Assembly (NCBI RefSeq): GCF_900115545.1
Contig: NZ_FOWV01000006.1
Span: forward strand, 1 to 64,000
Direction of reading: 5' to 3'
DNA: 64,000 nt
DNA from: Ralstonia sp. NFACC01
GTDB taxonomy: Bacteria > Pseudomonadota > Gammaproteobacteria > Burkholderiales > Burkholderiaceae
Position numbers and translations under genes: made by a program. Under the pieces are notes generated by a model. It was given only the letters and a program-made list of their open reading frames with translations. It searched no databases and was not told where the DNA came from. This document shows positions 43,312-53,745 of this stretch, piece by piece (position 1 is the first letter of the stretch; each line of letters starts with the position of its first letter).

Positions 43312-44547
43312 TTAGGCGGGCTGCAGGCCCAGCACGTGCGCGGCATGGCGGAACGCTTCGTCCACCACTTCCGGCGAGGTGCCGACACAATTTACGTGGC
43401 CCATCTTGCGGCCTGGGCGGGCGTCGGCCTTGCCATACAGATGCACCTTCGCACCGCTGTGGCCCATCACTTCGTGCCACGCGGGCGGGCGTTCCAAACC
43501 GTATTCGAACCACACGTCGCCCAGCACATTCAGCATGCGCCCCGGTGAATGCTGGCGCGTGCTGCCCAGCGGCAGGCGAGCCATGGCGCGCACCTGCTGC
43601 TCGAACTGGCTGGTCTCGCACACGTCCATGGTGATGTGGCCAGAATTGTGCGGACGCGGCGCCATTTCATTGGCGACCAGAGAGCCGTCCTGCAGCACGA
43701 AGAACTCGATACACAGCACGCCGACGTAGCCCATTTCTTCGGCGATCATCGCAGCGGCGGCGCGAGTGCGCGTGGCAATGTCGTCCGACACGCTGCGCGA
43801 GGGCATGGTCGTTGAAAACAGAATGCCGTCACGGTGTTCGTTCTCGGCGAGCGGCCAAGTGGCGGTCGTGCCATCAGCGCCGCGCGCGGCCAACACCGAC
43901 ACTTCGTACGCCAGCGGCAGCATCTTCTCCAGCACGCACGGCACGTGCTGCATGGCGCCCCAGGCGGCGCGCAGCTCTTCAACCGTCGAGACACGTGCCT
44001 GGCCCTTGCCGTCGTAGCCCATGCGGGCAATCTTCAGGATGCCGGGCAGCAGGTCGGCGGGCAGTTGTTCGATATCGGCTTCGTGCTCGATCACCCAGCT
44101 CGGTGCGGGGTGGATGCCGGTGCGTGCCGCACACAGCGCGAAGAATTTTTTCTCGGCGATGCGATTCTGCGCGATCGACACGCAGTTGGCACGCGGCGCA
44201 ACGAACGCGCCGAGTTGCTCCAGGCGATCGAGCGCCACGGCCGGCACGTTCTCGAACTCGGTCGTGACGGCCGGGCACAGCGCGGCCATCTCGGCCAGTG
44301 CGGCTTCATCGGTATAGCCCGCGCACAGATGGCGCTCGGCAATGGTGCCGGCCGGGCTGTTCGGGTCCGGGTCGAGCACGCAGACCTTGTAACCCATCGC
44401 CTGCGCGGCGTGCGTGAACATGCGGCCGAGCTGGCCGCCGCCGAGCATGCCAAGCCAGGCATCGGGCAGAATCGCGTTGGGAACGTTCAGCGCGCGGGAT
44501 TCCGCGGTGTGGGCTTGCGCCAGGCGCGGGTTCAGGTCGTCGGCCAT
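43312..44547 (-). CDS. purK: N5-carboxyaminoimidazole ribonucleotide synthase
   Basis: 411 residues. ATP-grasp fold: [16 protein letters not shown] at the N-terminus (about 33-48), ATP-binding segment [16 protein letters not shown], then the [11 protein letters not shown] metal/phosphate motif. It carboxylates AIR with ATP and bicarbonate to N5-CAIR, which PurE converts to CAIR. Starts 19 bases downstream of the purE stop and belongs to the minus-strand purC-purE-purK-sua5 run. Confidence 0.96.
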   Translation of the reverse strand: MADDLNPRLAQAHTAESRALNVPNAILPDAWLGMLGGGQLGRMFTHAAQAMGYKVCVLDPDPNSPAGTIAERHLCAGYTDEAALAEMAALCPAVTTEFENVPAVALDRLEQLGAFVAPRANCVSIAQNRIAEKKFFALCAARTGIHPAPSWVIEHEADIEQLPADLLPGILKIARMGYDGKGQARVSTVEELRAAWGAMQHVPCVLEKMLPLAYEVSVLAARGADGTTATWPLAENEHRDGILFSTTMPSRSVSDDIATRTRAAAAMIAEEMGYVGVLCIEFFVLQDGSLVANEMAPRPHNSGHITMDVCETSQFEQQVRAMARLPLGSTRQHSPGRMLNVLGDVWFEYGLERPPAWHEVMGHSGAKVHLYGKADARPGRKMGHVNCVGTSPEVVDEAFRHAAHVLGLQPA

Positions 44548-44566
44548 GAATCGGGTCGTAGGTTAC

Positions 44567-45076
44567 TTAAGCGCCGTGCACAGGGAGCGTCATGCCGCGC
44601 GCGACTTCTGTCTGCTGCGCGCGGAAGGCTTCGAGCTTGTCGGCAAGGGCCGAGTCGGTGGTGGCGATCGTCGCGATGGCAGCCAGCGCTGCGTTGGCCG
44701 CACCGGCCTCGCCAATGGCGAACGTCGACACCGGAATGCCCTTGGGCATCTGCACGATGGAGAGCAGCGAGTCTTCGCCGCGCAGGTATTTGGACGGCAC
44801 CGGCACGCCGAACACCGGCACGATCGTCTTGGCGGCGATCATGCCCGGCAGGTGCGCTGCGCCGCCCGCGCCAGCAATGATGGCGCGCAAACCACGGCTG
44901 CGTGCGGTTTCGGCGTAGCGGAACATGTCGTCCGGCATGCGGTGCGCCGAGACAACCTGCGCCTCGAACGGAATGCCGAACTGCGTGAGCATATCGACGG
45001 CGTGGCGCATCACTTCCCAGTCGGAGCTGGAGCCCATCACCACGCCAACGAGCGGAGCGGATTGCTGTGCGGTCAT
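44567..45076 (-). CDS. purE: N5-carboxyaminoimidazole ribonucleotide mutase
   Basis: 169 residues. Class I PurE with [11 protein letters not shown] at the N-terminus, [13 protein letters not shown] (catalytic His) and [11 protein letters not shown]. It moves the carboxyl group of N5-CAIR from N5 to C4. The ATG at 45076 is chosen since GGAG lies 8 bases before it; the ATG at 45082 is only 2 bases from it. The gene sits between purC and purK. Confidence 0.95.
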   Translation of the reverse strand: MTAQQSAPLVGVVMGSSSDWEVMRHAVDMLTQFGIPFEAQVVSAHRMPDDMFRYAETARSRGLRAIIAGAGGAAHLPGMIAAKTIVPVFGVPVPSKYLRGEDSLLSIVQMPKGIPVSTFAIGEAGAANAALAAIATIATTDSALADKLEAFRAQQTEVARGMTLPVHGA

Positions 45077-45091
45077 CGTCATCGCTCCGGT

Positions 45092-46015
45092 TTAACGCAG
45101 GGACTCACCGGTCAGGCGGGTCAGCGCTTCGCGGTATTTGTCAGCGGTTTTTTCGATCACGTCGGCAGGCAGTTGCGGCGCCGGCGCTGTCTTTGGCCAC
45201 GGCTTGCCGTCAATGCGCACCGCTTCGAGCCAATCGCGCACGAACTGCTTGTCGAACGACGGCGGGTTCGTGCCGACCTGGTACGAATCAGCCGGCCAGA
45301 AGCGCGACGAATCGGCGGTGAGCGCCTCGTCCATCAGCGTGAGCGTGCCGTTCTCATCCAGACCGAACTCGAACTTGGTGTCGGCGATGATGATGCCGCG
45401 CGTGGCGGCAAAGTCGGAGGCTTCCTTGTACAGGCGGATGCTCACGTCGCGGATCTGCGCGGCGAGGTCCGGACCGATGCGGCGCTCGACTTCATCGAAG
45501 GAGATGTTCTCGTCGTGCTCGCCCATCTCTGCCTTGGCGGCGGGGGTGAAGATCGGCTCGGGCAGCTTCTGCGCGTTCTGCAGGCCGGGGGCCAGATGCA
45601 CGCCGCAGACGGCACCGGTGGCCTGGTAATCCTTCCAGCCGCTGCCGGCCAGGTAGCCGCGCACCACGGCTTCCACCAGGATCGGCTTCAGGCGCTTGAC
45701 CACGATGGCGCGGCCGCGCACCTGGTCGACTTCGTTCGGGGCCACCACGGTTTCCGGGGCGATGCCCGTCTCGTGCGTCGGCACGATGTGGCGCAGCTTG
45801 TTGAACCAGAAATCCGACATTTGCGCGAGCACACGGCCCTTGTCCGGAATCGGCTGGCCGAGAATCACGTCAAACGCCGAGAGGCGGTCGGTGGTGACCA
45901 TCAGCAGCTTGTCGTCGCCGACAGCGTAGTTCTCGCGCACCTTGCCACGGCCGAGCAACGGCAGGCTGGTGATCGACGATTCGTAAAGGGCGGAGGATGC
46001 AGGGGTGGCGGACAC
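45092..46015 (-). CDS. purC: Phosphoribosylaminoimidazole-succinocarboxamide synthase
   Basis: 307 residues, the long form typical of betaproteobacteria. Motifs: [29 protein letters not shown]-type N-terminus, [14 protein letters not shown] and [10 protein letters not shown]. It joins Asp to CAIR with ATP to give SAICAR. The start is a GTG at 46015 (no ATG fits). Ends 15 bases before the purE start, so it is in the same operon. A TATAAT box on the same strand is at 46057-46062. Confidence 0.95.
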   Translation of the reverse strand: MSATPASSALYESSITSLPLLGRGKVRENYAVGDDKLLMVTTDRLSAFDVILGQPIPDKGRVLAQMSDFWFNKLRHIVPTHETGIAPETVVAPNEVDQVRGRAIVVKRLKPILVEAVVRGYLAGSGWKDYQATGAVCGVHLAPGLQNAQKLPEPIFTPAAKAEMGEHDENISFDEVERRIGPDLAAQIRDVSIRLYKEASDFAATRGIIIADTKFEFGLDENGTLTLMDEALTADSSRFWPADSYQVGTNPPSFDKQFVRDWLEAVRIDGKPWPKTAPAPQLPADVIEKTADKYREALTRLTGESLR

Positions 46016-46056
46016 GGCGGAACCCGAGAGGAAATAAGAAAACGTGGAAGGCCCGC

Positions 46057-46062
46057 ATTATA
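46057..46062 (-). promoter_or_regulatory. Candidate -10 box of the purC-purE-purK-sua5 operon
   Basis: Perfect TATAAT on the minus strand about 42 bases upstream of the purC start, with no good -35 at 17 bases. Three 12-base copies of GTGGCCCATNNG (46064-46096) sit just upstream and could bind a regulator. Confidence 0.4.
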
Positions 46063-46063
46063 C

Positions 46064-46096
46064 GTGGCCCATGGGGTGGCCCATAAGGTGGCCCAT
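46064..46096. repeat. Three 12-bp direct repeats upstream of purC
   Basis: GTGGCCCAT at 46064-46072, 46076-46084 and 46088-46096, spaced exactly 12 bases. Could arise by slippage or be a regulator-binding cluster. Confidence 0.6.
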
Positions 46097-46104
46097 GCAA
46101 TGCA

Positions 46105-46131
46105 AAACGGCTGGCGCAGTGCCAGCCGTTT
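46105..46131 (-). terminator. Rho-independent terminator of the fba transcript
   Basis: Perfect 11-bp stem AAACGGCTGGC (46105-46115) with 46121-46131, loop of 5; minus-strand reading ends in GTTTTGC. It separates fba from the pur operon. Confidence 0.85.
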
Positions 46132-46152
46132 GCTAGATGTGACGCGAAATGC

Positions 46153-47217
46153 TTATTGCACCACTTGCGCCAGATCGCCGCTTTGGTACTTCTGCGCCAT
46201 CACCGACAGGCCGATCGGCTTGATCTTGCCAGCCTGACCTTCGCAGCCGAACTCGATATAGCGCGCCTTGCAGATTTGCTTGGCGGCCTCGCGGGCGGGC
46301 TTGAGCCATTCGCGGGCGTCGAACTTGTCCGGGTTTTCGGCCAGGAACTTGCGCACCGCGCCCGTCATTGCCAGACGAATGTCGGTGTCGATGTTGATCT
46401 TGCGCACGCCGTACTTGATGGCTTCCTGGATTTCCTCGACGGGCACGCCGTAGGTTTCCTTCATCTTGCCGCCGTACTGATTGATGATGGCCAGCAGCTC
46501 TTGCGGCACGCTCGACGAGCCGTGCATCACCAGGTGGGTGTTCGGGATGCGGGCGTGGATTTCCTTCACGCGGCTGATCGCCAGGATGTCGCCGGTAGGC
46601 TTGCGCGTGAACTTGTAGGCGCCGTGGCTGGTGCCGATGGCAATGGCCAGCGCGTCCAGTTGGGTCGCCTTGACGAACTGGGCCGCCTCTTCGGGGTCGG
46701 TCAGCAGGGACGAGTGGTCGAGCTTCCCTTCCGCGCCGTGGCCATCTTCCTCGCCGGCCATACCGGTCTCGAGCGAGCCCAGGCAGCCGAGTTCGCCTTC
46801 CACGGTCACACCAACCTTGTGCGCCATCTCGACCACGCGGCGCGTCACGTCGACGTTGTAATCGAAATCGGCCGGGGTCTTGCCGTCTTCGCGCAGCGAG
46901 CCGTCCATCATGACCGAGCCGAAGCCCAGGTCGATGGCGCCCTGGCAGATTGCCGGGCTTTGACCGTGATCCTGGTGCATGACCAGCGGAATCTCCGGAT
47001 AAGCCTCGACCGCGGCCTGGATCAGGTGCTTGATAAACGATTCGCCGGCGTATTTTCGGGCGCCTGCGCTGGCCTGCAGGATGACCGGTGCGCCGGCTTC
47101 CTTGGCGGCTTCCATCACGGCCTGGACTTGCTCCAGGTTGTTCACGTTGAATGCCGGCAGGCCGTAGCCGTTTTCAGCGGCGTGGTCCAGCAGTTGGCGC
47201 ATCGAGACGAGTGGCAT
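46153..47217 (-). CDS. fba: Fructose-bisphosphate aldolase class II
   Basis: 354 residues, zinc-dependent aldolase (CbbA/Fba type). [10 protein letters not shown] holds a metal-binding His, GSVMMDGS and the [12 protein letters not shown]-type segment carry active-site residues, and VEGELGCLG follows. It cleaves fructose-1,6-bisphosphate to DHAP and glyceraldehyde-3-phosphate, and in some betaproteobacteria also serves the Calvin cycle. AGGAG lies before the ATG. Downstream of pyk and pgk on the minus strand, ending with a strong terminator. Confidence 0.96.
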   Translation of the reverse strand: MPLVSMRQLLDHAAENGYGLPAFNVNNLEQVQAVMEAAKEAGAPVILQASAGARKYAGESFIKHLIQAAVEAYPEIPLVMHQDHGQSPAICQGAIDLGFGSVMMDGSLREDGKTPADFDYNVDVTRRVVEMAHKVGVTVEGELGCLGSLETGMAGEEDGHGAEGKLDHSSLLTDPEEAAQFVKATQLDALAIAIGTSHGAYKFTRKPTGDILAISRVKEIHARIPNTHLVMHGSSSVPQELLAIINQYGGKMKETYGVPVEEIQEAIKYGVRKINIDTDIRLAMTGAVRKFLAENPDKFDAREWLKPAREAAKQICKARYIEFGCEGQAGKIKPIGLSVMAQKYQSGDLAQVVQ

Positions 47218-47304
47218 GGTTTTCTCCTATGGATCGATCTGTATTCGGTCTCAGGAACGCGTGGGCGTCTGGTAGACGTAGCAAACGGCGTTCCGTCGTG
47301 GGCG

Positions 47305-48744
47305 TCAGTGCATGCCGACGCGAACAATCTTGAGCGTGTTGGTGCCGCCGGCCTGGCCCATCGGCTCGCCGACGGTCAGGACAATGAAGTCGCCGCGCTG
47401 CACGACGCCACGCGCGACCAGCAGTTCTTCGGCCTGCTGCAACGCTTCGTCGCGGTCGGCGCTGTTGGCCAGTGGCAGCGACTGCACGTTGCGGTACAGG
47501 GCCATCTTGCGCTGCGAGGCCACATTGGGCGTCATCGCATAAATGGGAATATTGATGCCGTGGCGGCTCATCCACAGCGCCGTGGCGCCGGAATCGGTGA
47601 GCGCGGCAATTGCCTTGACCTGCAGATGGTGTGCCGTGAACAGCGCCCCCATGGCGATCGACTGGTCGATACGGCTGAAGGTCTGGTCAAGAAAGTCTGC
47701 ATCCAGATGCACGGTTTGCGACTTCTCGGCTTCCACGCAGATGGCAGCCATGGCTTCGATGGTCTCGACCGGATAGCGGCCGGCGGCGGTTTCCGCCGAC
47801 AGCATCACCGCATCAGTGCCGTCGAGCACGGCGTTGGCGACGTCCGACACCTCGGCGCGGGTCGGCACCGGGTTGACGATCATCGATTCCATCATCTGCG
47901 TGGCGGTGATGGCCAGCTTATTGTTTTCGCGGGCCAGCTTGATCATGCGCTTCTGCAGCGCCGGCACGGCCGCGTTGCCCACTTCCACGGCCAGATCGCC
48001 GCGCGCAACCATGATGCCGTCGGACGCCGCCAGGATCTCTTCGAGCACGCCCGGGCGGATGGCCTCGGCGCGCTCGATCTTGGCGATCATGCGCGTCTTG
48101 TGGTTGTGCGGCGCACCGGCCACGGCGGCCAGTTGGCGCGCCATTTCCATGTCGGTCGCGTTCTTGGGGAAGCTGACCGCGACATAATCAGCGCCGAGCG
48201 CCATCGCGGTCTTGATGTCTTCCATGTCCTTGGCGGTCAGCGCCGGCGCCGACAGCCCGCCGCCCTGGCGGTTGATACCCTTGTTGTTGGACAGATCGCC
48301 GCCGATCTTGACGATGGTCTCGATCTCTTCACCCACCACGCGCTCGACTTGCAGCACGATCAAGCCGTCGTTGAGCAGCAGCAGATCGCCGGGGCCCACG
48401 TCGCGCGGCAGTTCCTTGTAGTCGAGGCCGACGCGCTCCTGGTTACCAAGTTCGCAGCGGGCGTCGAGCGTGAAGCGATCACCCGGTTCGAGCGTGATCT
48501 TGCCGTTCTCGAACTTGCCGACGCGGATCTTCGGACCCTGCAGGTCGGCCATGATGGCCACCTCGCGACCCACCGAACGCGCCACTTCGCGCACGAGCTG
48601 CGCGCGATCGATGTGATCTTGCGCCGCGCCGTGCGAAAAGTTCAGTCGCACCACGTCCACCCCCGCGGCGATCATGCGGGTCAGGACTTCCTGCGTGCTG
48701 GACGCGGGGCCGAGCGTTGCGACGATCTTGGTAGCACGGGTCAT
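47305..48744 (-). CDS. pyk: Pyruvate kinase
   Basis: 479 residues. TRATKIVATLGPASS at the N-terminus, VRLNFSHG and ADLQGPKIRVG early, MIAKIERAEA (active-site Lys signature) and MVARGDLAVE. It converts phosphoenolpyruvate and ADP to pyruvate and ATP. The ATG at 48744 matches the family; the longer frame upstream is pgk read-through. Between pgk and fba in one minus-strand operon with gaps of about 49 and 87 bases. Confidence 0.95.
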   Translation of the reverse strand: MTRATKIVATLGPASSTQEVLTRMIAAGVDVVRLNFSHGAAQDHIDRAQLVREVARSVGREVAIMADLQGPKIRVGKFENGKITLEPGDRFTLDARCELGNQERVGLDYKELPRDVGPGDLLLLNDGLIVLQVERVVGEEIETIVKIGGDLSNNKGINRQGGGLSAPALTAKDMEDIKTAMALGADYVAVSFPKNATDMEMARQLAAVAGAPHNHKTRMIAKIERAEAIRPGVLEEILAASDGIMVARGDLAVEVGNAAVPALQKRMIKLARENNKLAITATQMMESMIVNPVPTRAEVSDVANAVLDGTDAVMLSAETAAGRYPVETIEAMAAICVEAEKSQTVHLDADFLDQTFSRIDQSIAMGALFTAHHLQVKAIAALTDSGATALWMSRHGINIPIYAMTPNVASQRKMALYRNVQSLPLANSADRDEALQQAEELLVARGVVQRGDFIVLTVGEPMGQAGGTNTLKIVRVGMH

Positions 48745-48793
48745 GGGCGGCGGTGTCTCGTTGTTGTGGTGGGGGTATTCGCGGCGCTTACGC

Positions 48794-49987
48794 TCAGGCA
48801 GCGCGTTGTTCCAGGATTTCGACGGCCGGCAGCGTCTTGCCTTCCAGGAATTCGAGGAACGCACCGCCGCCGGTGGAGATATAGCCCACCTTGTCGGCAA
48901 TGTTGTACTTGGCGATAGCAGCCAGCGTGTCGCCGCCGCCCGCAATCGAGAAACCCGACGAGGCAGCAATCGCCTCGGCCAGCACCTTGGTGCCATTGCC
49001 GAACTGGTCGAACTCGAACACGCCGACCGGGCCGTTCCAGACGATGGTGCCGGCGGTTTTTAGTTGTTCGGCCAGTTGGGCGGCCGTCTTCGGGCCGATA
49101 TCGAGGATCATGTCGTCGTCCGCCACATCCGCCACATCCTTGACGGTGGCGGCCGCGGTGGCGCTGAATTCCTTGGCGCACACGACATCGACGGGAATGG
49201 GCACCGACGCGCCACGTGCTGCCAGCATCTCAATGATGGCCTTTGCATCGCCCACCAAGTCAGCTTCCGCCAGCGATTTGCCGATCTTCAGGCCGGCAGC
49301 CAGCATGAACGTGTTGGCAATGCCGCCACCGACGATCAGGTTGTCCACCTTGTCGGCCAGCGACTTCAGGATGGTCAGCTTGGTCGAAACCTTCGAGCCG
49401 GCCACGATGGCGACCAGCGGGCGCGCCGGCTGACCCAGCGCCTTGCCCAGCGCATCCAGCTCGGCGGCCAGCAGCGGGCCGGCGCAGGCGACCGGTGCAA
49501 ACTTGGCGATACCGTGGGTGGTGGCTTCCGCGCGGTGGGCAGTGCCGAAGGCGTCGTTGACGTAGACGTCGCACAGCTTGGCCATCTTCTGGGCCAGTTC
49601 GTCGCTGTTCTTCTTCTCGCCCTTGTTCACGCGGCAGTTTTCCAGCAACACGACCTGGCCGGGCGCGACATCCACGCCGTCAACCCAGTTCTGGACGAGC
49701 TTCACGTCACGACCGAGCAGTTCGGACAGGCGCTTGGCAACCGGCGCCAGCGAATCTTCGGGCTTGAATTCGCCCTCGGTCGGGCGGCCCAGGTGCGAAG
49801 TGACCATGACGGCGGCACCCGCGTCCAGCGCGGCCTTGACGGCGGGCACGGATGCGCGGATGCGCGTGTCTTCAGTGATGTTGCCGGCATCGTCTTGCGG
49901 CACGTTGAGGTCGGCGCGGATGAACACGCGCTTACCGGCAAGCTTTCCTTCGGAGATGAGATCGGACAGACGCAGGACGTGAGGCAT
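48794..49987 (-). CDS. pgk: Phosphoglycerate kinase
   Basis: 397 residues. Substrate motif [14 protein letters not shown], then [24 protein letters not shown] and the ATP-site [28 protein letters not shown] stretch, ending with GGGDTLAAI. It transfers phosphate between 1,3-bisphosphoglycerate and ADP. The ATG at 49987 is preferred because a longer frame overlaps rarD in another context. First gene of the pgk-pyk-fba run. Confidence 0.96.
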   Translation of the reverse strand: MPHVLRLSDLISEGKLAGKRVFIRADLNVPQDDAGNITEDTRIRASVPAVKAALDAGAAVMVTSHLGRPTEGEFKPEDSLAPVAKRLSELLGRDVKLVQNWVDGVDVAPGQVVLLENCRVNKGEKKNSDELAQKMAKLCDVYVNDAFGTAHRAEATTHGIAKFAPVACAGPLLAAELDALGKALGQPARPLVAIVAGSKVSTKLTILKSLADKVDNLIVGGGIANTFMLAAGLKIGKSLAEADLVGDAKAIIEMLAARGASVPIPVDVVCAKEFSATAAATVKDVADVADDDMILDIGPKTAAQLAEQLKTAGTIVWNGPVGVFEFDQFGNGTKVLAEAIAASSGFSIAGGGDTLAAIAKYNIADKVGYISTGGGAFLEFLEGKTLPAVEILEQRAA

Positions 49988-50106
49988 GGCAGCTTCGGAA
50001 GAAATCGCGGAAAACGACGATTTTACCCGATGCGCCTGGTCAAAACGTGCGTTTCTCGGCCGAACCTTCCGGACTCGACCGTCTTGCCGAGGCCGATTGG
50101 CGGGGA

Positions 50107-51009
50107 CTATGCCGGCAGCGGCGTGCGACGGCGCAGCCGCATCCAGCCTTCGGCCGAATACACGGCGAGACCCACCCAGATCAGCACATAGCCCGCCACT
50201 TTGGGGCCCGCAAACGGCTCGTTGTAGAGCCAAACGCCCAGCAGCAGCTGCAGCGTCGGGCTCACGTATTGCAGCAAACCCAGCAGCGAGAGCGGAATAC
50301 GCCGGGCGCCGGCGCCAAACAGCAGCAGCGGCAGCGCCGTCAGCGGGCCGGCCAGCGCCAGCAGCAACTGGGTGCCCGGCGACGCGGCCAGGAAGGCATT
50401 CTGATGCTGTGAAGCCAGCCAGCCGAGATAGGCCAGCGCCAGCGGAAACAGCAGCAGCGTCTCCAGCGTCAGCCCTTCCAGCGCGCCCAGCGGCGATGTC
50501 TTGCGCAGCAAGCCGTAGAACCCAAACGAAAATGCCAGCGCCAGAGCAATCCAAGGCAGCGTGCCGGCCTGCCAGGTCAGCCACGCCACGCCTGCCGCCG
50601 CCAGGGCTACCGACACCCACTGTACTGGCCGCAGCCGCTCGCCAAGCACCAGCAGCGCCAGCATTACCACCACCAGCGGGTTGATGAAGTAGCCCAAGCT
50701 GGCGTCGATCACGTGGTCGTGGTTGACGGCCCAGATGTAGGTCAGCCAGTTGGCGGCCAACAGGCTCGTGCTGGCCGCGTAGCGCCCCACCACACGCGGC
50801 TGCGTGCGCAGCGCCCAAAGCCACACCCAGTGCCGCTTCACGAGCAGAATCACCACCATCACCGCCAACGACCAGATCACCCGGTGCGAGAGAATCTCCG
50901 CCGGCGACACCGCCTTGAGCAGCTTGAAGTACAGCGGAAACAGGCCCCACATCGTGTAGGCCAGAAACGCGAAGATCGCGCCGTTGCGATTGGAGCCCGG
51001 CATGTTCAT
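50107..51009 (-). CDS. rarD: EamA-family transporter RarD
   Basis: 300 residues with ten predicted membrane helices. [17 protein letters not shown] at the N-terminus and [17 protein letters not shown] are typical of RarD in the drug/metabolite transporter superfamily. The exported compound is unknown. Its ATG overlaps the azlD stop (ATGA), so it is translationally coupled to azlC-azlD, an unusual association for RarD. Confidence 0.9.
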   Translation of the reverse strand: MNMPGSNRNGAIFAFLAYTMWGLFPLYFKLLKAVSPAEILSHRVIWSLAVMVVILLVKRHWVWLWALRTQPRVVGRYAASTSLLAANWLTYIWAVNHDHVIDASLGYFINPLVVVMLALLVLGERLRPVQWVSVALAAAGVAWLTWQAGTLPWIALALAFSFGFYGLLRKTSPLGALEGLTLETLLLFPLALAYLGWLASQHQNAFLAASPGTQLLLALAGPLTALPLLLFGAGARRIPLSLLGLLQYVSPTLQLLLGVWLYNEPFAGPKVAGYVLIWVGLAVYSAEGWMRLRRRTPLPA

Positions 51010-51329
51010 CCCCAGAGACGCAGCACGGTAAAGACGCCCATGCCGACGAAGATCATGCCGAGCATGCGCCGCGTCGCTACATAGAACGCGGTGGCGGCAA
51101 TGCCAGCCATCAGGCGCGGGTTGGTCCAGCTTGCGTCAAAGTGCCCCTGGTTCCAGAGCAGGTCGGGCAAGACGATGGCGACGAGCGCGGCAGCGGGCGC
51201 AAAGCGCAGCGCGTGCTGCACGCGGGTGGGCAGAGTCATGCGGTTGCCCACGATCAGGAACAACGAACGCGTGACGATCGTCACCACGGTCATCCCGGCA
51301 ATCACCAGCCAGATTTCGAGCGCTGTCAT
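51006..51329 (-). CDS. azlD: AzlD-type branched-chain amino acid exporter subunit
   Basis: 107 residues with four predicted helices ([38 protein letters not shown]). AzlD is the small partner of AzlC; together they export branched-chain amino acids or analogues. Its ATG overlaps the azlC stop, and its stop overlaps the rarD start. Confidence 0.9.
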   Translation of the reverse strand: MTALEIWLVIAGMTVVTIVTRSLFLIVGNRMTLPTRVQHALRFAPAAALVAIVLPDLLWNQGHFDASWTNPRLMAGIAATAFYVATRRMLGMIFVGMGVFTVLRLWG

Positions 51330-52120
51330 GCATCGTCCTCGTCAGCTGCCGCCTGCGCAGCACGGCGGCGCTGCCACTGCAGACGCGCGGCAGCTTCGTC
51401 GGCGGCCAGGCCGGCAGCCATCGCGCCAGTGACGGCAATCACGAGGCTCAATCGATACGGCAGCTTGAAGGCAACCAGCGCCAGCACCGCCGCCACAGCC
51501 ACCGCCATGAGCGTGGCACGGCTACGAATGGTCGACACCATGACAGGAATGAGCGCAAGCGTCCCGGCCAGCGCCAGGCCCCACGCGTCAGGAAACAGGC
51601 TCGCCGCGACGATGCCTACGATGGAAGACACCTGCCAGCCCACGAAGCTCAGCAGGACCATGCCCCAGTAATAGCCCTCCTTGCCCGCCTGCGGCGCGGC
51701 CGAGGGGTACTGCTGAGTGAACAGCACGAACGGCAGATCGCCGTTGAACACACCCAGGACCACGCGTCGCATGAACGGCAAGTGCCCGAAATGCTGCATC
51801 AGCCCGGCGCTGAAGATGATGAAGCGAACGTTGACGATGAACGCCGTCAGCAGCGCCGTCCAGATCGGCAAGCCCGCCGCCAGCAGCGGCAGCACCGCCA
51901 ACTGCGACGACCCCGCATACACGAAGATCGTCATGCCGATGGCTTGCGGGATGGTCAGCACCGATTTGCTCATCGCCACGCCGGTCACCAGCCCCCAGGC
52001 GAGCACCGGCGGCATCGACGGCATATAGGCTCGCACGCCGGCAAAGAAGCCCGCCCGTTCAGCCGGATCGATGGCCTCCCAGCGGCGCTGCAACGCCGCC
52101 GCCCAGCGGACTAGCGCCAT
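51326..52120 (-). CDS. azlC: AzlC-family branched-chain amino acid export protein
   Basis: 264 residues with about seven helices; SKSVLTIPQAIGMTIFVYAGSSQLAVLPLL is a typical AzlC segment. It forms the main pore of the AzlCD exporter. First gene of the azlC-azlD-rarD operon, divergent from the zinc-finger gene across 327 bases. Confidence 0.92.
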   Translation of the reverse strand: MALVRWAAALQRRWEAIDPAERAGFFAGVRAYMPSMPPVLAWGLVTGVAMSKSVLTIPQAIGMTIFVYAGSSQLAVLPLLAAGLPIWTALLTAFIVNVRFIIFSAGLMQHFGHLPFMRRVVLGVFNGDLPFVLFTQQYPSAAPQAGKEGYYWGMVLLSFVGWQVSSIVGIVAASLFPDAWGLALAGTLALIPVMVSTIRSRATLMAVAVAAVLALVAFKLPYRLSLVIAVTGAMAAGLAADEAAARLQWQRRRAAQAAADEDDA

Positions 52121-52447
52121 GGCGCCCCCAAAAGTGGCGAATCAGACTCTTTTTGATGAGCCGGGCAGGGGCAGCCGGCAGCGCGGGCGCGCAGGAACGT
52201 CGGGGGCGACATGGGTGGCTCGTAGGAAACACACGATTATACTTTTGATGTTAAGCATCCGCTTAACGGCAAAGCGCGCGCGTCCCACCGATCGAACGAT
52301 TCATGCCGGGCGCCACGCACTGCAACAATCGGCGTTGGCGCGCCTGCGCCCACCCCTTACAATTTCGCCTTTGTCGGTTCTTGAACCTGCGGCCCATATC
52401 ACGGCGTGGCTGACCTGCTCAGACCGCGCCGGCATTCCTCACTGACC
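52121..52447. other. Non-coding gap between azlC and the zinc-finger gene
   Basis: 327 bases between divergent genes. Only a promoter-like element for the rightward gene is seen (52335-52363). No small RNA or conserved hairpin is recognised. Confidence 0.6.
52335..52363 (+). promoter_or_regulatory. Candidate sigma-70 promoter upstream of the zinc-finger gene and waaF
   Basis: TTGGCG (52335-52340), 17-base spacer, TACAAT (52358-52363), 84 bases before the ATG at 52448. Good spacing and -10. Confidence 0.5.
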
Positions 52448-52645
52448 ATGACCACGCAAACCGCACCCACGATCGAAATCGGCGCAGACGACCTGCCGCT
52501 GCATTGCCCGACCGCCAAAACGCCGGCCTGGAACTACCACCCGCGCGTGTTCCTCGACATCGCCGACACCGGCGAAGCCAAGTGCCCATACTGCGGCACC
52601 GTCTACAAGCTGGCCCCCGGCGTTGAACTGAAGGGCCACCATTGA
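52448..52645 (+). CDS. Small zinc-finger protein (zf-CHCC type)
   Basis: 65 residues. LPLHCPTAK, then NYHPRVFLDI and CPYCGTVYKL give a C-x(n)-H...C-x2-C zinc-binding set as in the zf-CHCC family. Members relate to mitochondrial complex I subunit NDUFS6, but bacterial roles are unclear. The ATG at 52448 is internal to a longer frame and fits the family. It precedes waaF by 49 bases. Confidence 0.8.
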   Translation: MTTQTAPTIEIGADDLPLHCPTAKTPAWNYHPRVFLDIADTGEAKCPYCGTVYKLAPGVELKGHH

Positions 52646-52694
52646 GCCCGATTCACCTGCAGTACACCGGTCGCCGCGCTCGCCAGGCGATTCG

Positions 52695-53720
52695 ATGATG
52701 CGCAAGATTCTCGTCGTCGCCCCCAACTGGATCGGTGATGCGCTGATGGCGCAGCCGCTGTTCGCGCAGCTCAAGGCGCGGCACCCGCGCGCGCAGATCC
52801 ACGCGATCGCCCCGAAATGGGTGGCGCCCGTGCTTGCGCGCATGCCGGAGATCGCGCGCGTGCTGCCGACCGAACTCGCCCACGGCAAGCTGCAGCTCGG
52901 TAGCCGCACGATGTTCGCCCAGCAGCTCAAAGGCGAAACCTTTGACGCAGCGTACGTGCTGCCGAATTCGTTCAAGAGCGCGCTGATCCCGTGGCTGGCC
53001 GGCATTCCGCTGCGTATCGGCTACAAGGGCGAGTCGCGCCTGGGCGTGCTGAACGTGCGCTACCCGAATCCGCCCAAGAACGCGCGTCCGCCGATGGTGC
53101 AGCACTACGCGGCGCTGGCTTTCAAACCGCACGCCAAGCTGCCCGACACGCTGCCTGATCCGAAGCTGGACGTTGATGTACAGCGCGTGGCCGCCACGTC
53201 CGCCAAGTTCGGCATTCCGGGCAACGCGCGGCTGATTGCCTTCTGTCCCGGCGCGGAATACGGCCCGGCAAAGCGCTGGCCCGCCGAGCACTTCGCAGAG
53301 CTGGCGCAGATGCTGCGCCGCTCGTTCCCGTATGCGCAGATCGTTGCGCTGGGTTCGGGCAAAGACCGCGACATGGCCAACGCCATCGTCGAGCGTGCGC
53401 CGTTCGTGCGCAACCTGTGCGGGGAGACCTCGCTGGACGAGGCCATCGAACTGCTTGCCCGCGCCGAGGCCGCCATCTGCAACGACTCCGGCCTGATGCA
53501 CGTAACGGCTGCCCTGGGACGCCCGCAGGTGGCCGTATTCGGCTCCAGCGACCCCCGCCACACGCCGCCGCTGTCGCCCGCTGCGAGTATCATGTGGCTC
53601 CATCTGGAGTGCAGCCCGTGCTTTGCGCGCGAATGCCCGCTGGGCCACTTGCGCTGCCTGCGCGACATCGGCCCCGAGATGGTGTTTCATGAATTGCGCC
53701 GGCTGCTGCAGCCGCAGTAA
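52695..53720 (+). CDS. waaF: Lipopolysaccharide heptosyltransferase II
   Basis: 341 residues, GT9 family. ILVVAPNWIGDALMAQPLFAQLK is the N-terminal signature, with FCPGAEYGPAKRWP and ICNDSGLMHVTAALG as the donor-site motif, then GSSDPRHTPP. It adds the second heptose to the LPS inner core using ADP-heptose. The start is ATGATG; the first is kept. It follows the zinc-finger gene and precedes a SnoaL-like gene by 25 bases. Confidence 0.95.
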   Translation: MMRKILVVAPNWIGDALMAQPLFAQLKARHPRAQIHAIAPKWVAPVLARMPEIARVLPTELAHGKLQLGSRTMFAQQLKGETFDAAYVLPNSFKSALIPWLAGIPLRIGYKGESRLGVLNVRYPNPPKNARPPMVQHYAALAFKPHAKLPDTLPDPKLDVDVQRVAATSAKFGIPGNARLIAFCPGAEYGPAKRWPAEHFAELAQMLRRSFPYAQIVALGSGKDRDMANAIVERAPFVRNLCGETSLDEAIELLARAEAAICNDSGLMHVTAALGRPQVAVFGSSDPRHTPPLSPAASIMWLHLECSPCFARECPLGHLRCLRDIGPEMVFHELRRLLQPQ

Positions 53721-53745
53721 CACGCTCTCCTCAACTTTCATCGCC

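Noticed and set aside
46156-48918. 920-residue open frame opposite fba and pyk
   Set aside because: Purely antisense to two firmly identified glycolytic genes; no ribosome site and no family resemblance. Product of G+C-rich codon bias.
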